Source: Halieaceae bacterium
GTDB taxonomy: Bacteria > Pseudomonadota > Gammaproteobacteria > Pseudomonadales > Halieaceae
Assembly: GCA_003520285.1 (NCBI GenBank)
Contig: DOVB01000268.1
Span: 1 to 6,505, forward strand
Direction of reading: 5' to 3'
Length of the DNA stretch: 6,505 nucleotides
Shown here: positions 6,495 to 6,505 of the stretch, one piece after another
How the letters are laid out: each line of letters opens with the position of its first letter
How positions within the stretch are numbered: position 1 is the stretch's first letter
Notes under the pieces: model-generated
Seen by the model: the letters and a program-made list of their open reading frames with translations, nothing else
Told to the model about the DNA's origin: nothing
Databases searched by the model: none
Position numbers and translations under genes: made by a program

Positions 6495-6505
6495 ACAATC
6501 GAAGC

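Noticed and set aside
1..6505. Mobile element, CRISPR array, toxin-antitoxin or novel defence system
   Set aside because: Every large frame is an intact, syntenic housekeeping gene. I saw no transposase, direct-repeat array, long terminal inverted repeats or unassigned conserved frame. No gene-free stretch exceeds 231 nt.

Overview
The window is a conserved housekeeping block of a gammaproteobacterium. In order it holds yhbY (minus strand, cut by the left edge), then on the plus strand rlmE, ftsH, folP, glmM, tpiA, secG and a tRNA-Leu(GAG) gene. The same chain of neighbours is known from E. coli (yhbY / rlmE-ftsH-folP-glmM-secG-leuU). Having tpiA between glmM and secG is, from memory, the Pseudomonas-type arrangement. 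Protein sequences are close to gammaproteobacterial family members throughout. Base composition looks moderate (neither AT- nor GC-rich by eye). A marine or Pseudomonas-related gammaproteobacterium is plausible, but genus cannot be read from this.

Layout: positions 1-129 are the first 43 codons of yhbY, transcribed leftwards. A 74-nt divergent spacer separates it from rlmE (204-830). A 231-nt gap (831-1061) follows and is the only sizeable non-coding stretch. It carries a good sigma-32 (heat-shock) promoter candidate overlapping the rlmE stop codon, a good sigma-70 candidate about 110 nt further down, and several short inverted repeats in the ftsH leader. From ftsH (1062-2990) onward the genes are tightly packed: folP starts 5 nt (or 20 nt) after ftsH, glmM overlaps the folP stop by one base, tpiA follows after 54 nt, secG after 10 nt, and the tRNA begins 14 nt after the secG stop. 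No hairpin plus T-run terminator is visible between any of these genes, so long read-through transcripts are likely.

Functionally, RlmE and YhbY act on the large ribosomal subunit. FtsH is the membrane quality-control protease, and in E. coli it also degrades sigma-32 and LpxC. FolP makes dihydropteroate for folate. GlmM makes glucosamine-1-phosphate for peptidoglycan and LPS. TpiA is glycolytic, SecG is part of the protein translocon, and the tRNA reads CUC/CUU leucine codons. All catalytic residues I could check are present and every complete gene looks intact.

I found no sign of a mobile element, CRISPR array, defence system or undescribed system. The most interesting signal is regulatory: the heat-shock promoter candidate and inverted-repeat-rich leader in front of ftsH.
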